Below are positions 62,141 through 64,000 of a stretch of DNA of 64,000 bases, in pieces. The stretch spans positions 1-64,000 of the forward strand of contig CAXXOZ010000006.1 of assembly GCA_963676435.2 (NCBI GenBank), in the 5' to 3' direction. Source of the DNA: CAXXOZ01 sp963676435 (GTDB lineage Bacteria > Bacillota > Clostridia > Lachnospirales > Lachnospiraceae). The first letter of the stretch is position 1, and each line of letters opens with the position of its first letter. The notes beneath the pieces are model-generated. The model searched no databases. It saw only the letters and a list, made by a program, of their open reading frames with translations, and had not been told where the DNA came from. The translations under genes were made by a program, and so were the position numbers.

Positions 62141-62290
62141 CTACTTGTTATTTGGGTTTTCGCAAGACTGATTTCCAACAGTACATGAAGTTTTACATGC
62201 TGATTGGCAAGAAGTCTGGCATTCTCCACATCCACCTTTTTTTATAGTTGTCTGCAAAGATTTCTCATTTAATGTTTTTATATGTTTCAT
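62141..62290 (-). CDS. scfA: SCIFF ranthipeptide precursor (six Cys in forty-five)
   Basis: 49 residues, MKHIKTLNEKSLQTTIKKGG then CGECQTSCQSACKTSCTVGN and a short tail QSCENPNNK. The six Cys of the core family (C-x2-C-x3-C-x3-C-x3-C) with a sixth in QSC match the SCIFF family almost exactly. It is the substrate of the adjacent radical SAM maturase. It is ribosomally made and probably modified with thioether links, but the role in the cell is unproven. It is near-universal in Clostridia. Confidence 0.95.
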   Translation of the reverse strand: MKHIKTLNEKSLQTTIKKGGCGECQTSCQSACKTSCTVGNQSCENPNNK

Positions 62291-62383
62291 ATAATAACCT
62301 CCATATGTTTCTAACTTGTGGTATTATACCATATTATCCTTATGTTTAAAAGTATTTTTAGTGTTTATACAAACATATTTTTA

Positions 62384-62412
62384 TTGATTTTTTCCGATTA
62401 TCATATTATAAT
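62384..62412 (+). promoter_or_regulatory. Promoter upstream of the leader peptide/CorC unit
   Basis: TTGATT (62384-62389), 17-bp spacer, perfect TATAAT (62407-62412). Expected RNA start near 62419. Confidence 0.7.
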
Positions 62413-62446
62413 TACAACTAGAAATATTAACAAGGTAGGTATATAA

Positions 62447-62506
62447 ATGGATGACAGTGACGGTGTCAGTTCTATGAAAATATTAATATTAAATTTTAAA
62501 TTTTAG
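62447..62506 (+). CDS. 19-codon leader peptide ORF
   Basis: Reads MDDSDGVSSMKILILNFKF, with AAGGTAGGT six bases before the ATG. Its stop codon overlaps the base of the terminator that follows, so a ribosome finishing the ORF would cover the left arm of that hairpin. No single residue is repeated, so amino-acid starvation sensing by one tRNA is not obvious. Whether it is translated is unproven. Confidence 0.4.
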   Translation: MDDSDGVSSMKILILNFKF

Positions 62507-62545
62507 GCGTAACCTGCAAATTATTTGCAGGCTATGCCTTTTGTA
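62506..62545 (+). terminator. Intrinsic terminator between the leader and corC-like gene
   Basis: GGCGTAACCTGCAAA-TTA-TTTGCAGG-CTATGCC: fourteen pairs with one bulge mismatch and one G-U pair, then TTTTGTATTTT. It lies 30 bp before the ribosome-binding site of the next gene, so expression of that gene from the promoter at 62384 requires read-through. Confidence 0.75.
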
Positions 62546-62574
62546 TTTTATAATTCGGAGGTAAAGAAAATTAA

Positions 62575-63876
62575 ATGAGTCCCATATTTTGGTCAATATT
62601 ACTACAGTTATTTCTAATTTTTTTAAATGCAGTTTTTGCCTGTGCTGAAATTGCAATAATTTCTATTAATGATACAAAGCTTGCCAACATGGCAAAAAAT
62701 GGAAACAAAAGAGCTTTAAGACTTTTAGATTTAACTAAACAGCCTTCAAGGTTCCTTGCAACTATACAGGTTGCGATTACTTTATCTGGTTTCTTGGGGA
62801 GTGCTTTTGCGGCAGATAACTTTTCAGAACTTTTAGTAAACGGTCTTGTTAAAACAGGAATACCTATTTCTGCTTCAACACTAAACACAATATCAGTAAT
62901 TTTAATTACACTAATACTTTCATATTTTACACTTGTTCTTGGAGAACTTGTCCCAAAAAGAATCGGTATGAAAAAAGCAGAGACTCTTGCTCTTTCAATG
63001 TCAGGATTAATTAGTTTTATATCAAAGCTTTTCAAACCTGTAGTTTGGTTATTAACTGCTTCTACTAATGTTATATTAAAAGCACTAGGAATGAACCCTA
63101 ATGAAGAAGGAGAAAAAGTTACCGAAGAAGAAATCAGAATGCTAGTAGATGAAGGAATGGAACACGGTGCTATCCAAAGTGAAGAGAAAGAGCTTATTCA
63201 AAATGTGTTTGAATTTAATGATATAATCGCTGATGAAATATGTACTCACAGAAAAGATGTTGATTTTCTTTCAATGGAAAGAGATATGGATTGGTGGGAA
63301 AATGTTATTCATGAAACCCGTCATTCCCTTTACCCAGTATATAATGAGAGTATCGATGATATCGTTGGAATTTTAAATTCTAAAGACTACTTTAGACTAG
63401 AAGATAAATCAAGAGAAAGTGTTTTGAAAAATGCAGTTTATCCAGCATACTTTGTTCACGACTCTATTAAAGCTAATGTTTTATTTAGAAACATGAAAGA
63501 AACAGGCAATTCATTTGCAATTGTTCTTGATGAGTATGGTGGTGTTTCTGGTATAGTCACCCTCAATGATTTAGTTCAGCAGCTCGTTGGTGAATTTAGT
63601 GATGATAACGACTCTTATAAAGAACCAGAAATTCTTCAGTTAAGTAACAAATCCTGGAAAATATTAGGTTCTGCTCCACTAGAAGATGTTTCTGAAACTT
63701 TAAATCACAACTTTCCTATTGAAGATTTCGAAACATTTGGTGGAATAATTTTTGATAGATTGGGCTATATACCTGATGATGGAACACATTTCATGATAGA
63801 AATAGATGGTTTTATGGTAAATGTACTTGATGTTCAGGAACATCGCGTCAAAGAAACAATAGTTACAAAAAGCTAG
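62575..63876 (+). CDS. CNNM/CorC family (HlyC/CorC) membrane protein
   Basis: 433 residues. The DUF21 membrane domain fills about 1-140 with three to four helices (ACAEIAIISINDTKL, SGFLGSAFAADNFS, LVLGELVPKRIG). Two CBS domains follow (about 195-325), then a C-terminal CorC_HlyC domain (GGIIFDRLGYIPDDGTHFM). Such proteins take part in magnesium or cobalt efflux, with nucleotide sensing by the CBS pair. AATTCGGAGG precedes the ATG. A short leader ORF and terminator lie upstream, suggesting conditional expression. Confidence 0.88.
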   Translation: MSPIFWSILLQLFLIFLNAVFACAEIAIISINDTKLANMAKNGNKRALRLLDLTKQPSRFLATIQVAITLSGFLGSAFAADNFSELLVNGLVKTGIPISASTLNTISVILITLILSYFTLVLGELVPKRIGMKKAETLALSMSGLISFISKLFKPVVWLLTASTNVILKALGMNPNEEGEKVTEEEIRMLVDEGMEHGAIQSEEKELIQNVFEFNDIIADEICTHRKDVDFLSMERDMDWWENVIHETRHSLYPVYNESIDDIVGILNSKDYFRLEDKSRESVLKNAVYPAYFVHDSIKANVLFRNMKETGNSFAIVLDEYGGVSGIVTLNDLVQQLVGEFSDDNDSYKEPEILQLSNKSWKILGSAPLEDVSETLNHNFPIEDFETFGGIIFDRLGYIPDDGTHFMIEIDGFMVNVLDVQEHRVKETIVTKS

Positions 63877-63938
63877 TTAGATTATAATTTATAAGAAATT
63901 ATATTAATATACAAACAATTATAAATACGGAGGTATGC

Positions 63939-64000
63939 ATGAAACATTTAATAAGCCCTCTGGATTTTTCTCTAGAAGAATTAAATTCTCTACTTGATTT
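63939..64000 (+). CDS. Probable aspartate carbamoyltransferase catalytic subunit, first codons only
   Basis: The ATG at 63939 follows GGAGGT. Twenty residues reach the window end (M-K-H-L-I-S-P-L-D-F-S-L-E-E-L-N-S-L-L-D). The opening K-H-L-x-x-P-L-D-F-S-x-E-E-L is what I recall from PyrB of Clostridia. Too little is present to prove it, and pyrH elsewhere in the window is unrelated to this call. Confidence 0.45.
   Translation, partial: MKHLISPLDFSLEELNSLLD

Overview
The window looks like the chromosome of a low-GC, Gram-positive anaerobe of the Clostridia (Eubacteriales). The signs are A+T-rich coding sequence, a Gram-positive PolC, the class-wide ranthipeptide SCIFF with its radical SAM maturase beside SecDF, a TatD-linked radical SAM protein, an ISLre2-type element and many FmdE/UroD/MFS-type anaerobe genes. 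The genus cannot be fixed from the sequence alone.

Layout. (1) 1-5.5 kb is a mobile-element-rich edge: the end of an ISLre2-type element, a frameshifted XRE regulator with a DUF2339 membrane protein, and a complete IS1182-type element that has split a bidirectional terminator, leaving an 18-bp palindrome on each side. (2) 5.5-8.4 kb holds a MoxR ATPase/VWA pair behind twin palindromic operators, then an FmdE-like protein. (3) 8.5-19.5 kb is an accessory catabolic region: LysR regulator, UroD-like protein plus OFA-type MFS carrier, an AEC carrier, a group II intron with a deleted reverse transcriptase, and a second UroD-like protein with a GPH-type symporter and a PucR-type regulator. Short CTACAA-type motifs lie upstream of both the symporter and the regulator. 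(4) 19.5-39 kb carries tRNA-Glu(CTC), CheX and the conserved block rpsB-tsf...pyrH-frr-uppS-cdsA-dxr-rseP-ispG-polC, read leftwards. It links translation, isoprenoid, phospholipid and undecaprenyl metabolism and replication, and about 6.2 kb of unrelated genes separate tsf from pyrH. (5) 39-47 kb has a GtrB-type glycosyltransferase with a YfhO-type protein, a PpiC foldase lipoprotein and SbcCD. (6) 47-54 kb has an EamA carrier, a polar amino acid ABC transporter behind a structured, terminator-bearing leader, Maf, a radical SAM protein, pyridoxal kinase with an ECF S component, and TraX. (7) 54-64 kb has an ABC-F ATPase, a lipase-like hydrolase, RecJ, SecDF, the scfA/scfB ranthipeptide pair, a CNNM/CorC protein preceded by a short leader ORF and attenuator, and the first codons of a gene that looks like pyrB.

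Single-base indels, mostly in A/T homopolymers, interrupt at least seven genes, including the essential polC. This makes sequencing or consensus error the first explanation for the 'pseudogenes' here. The internal deletion in the intron reverse transcriptase is a separate, real lesion.
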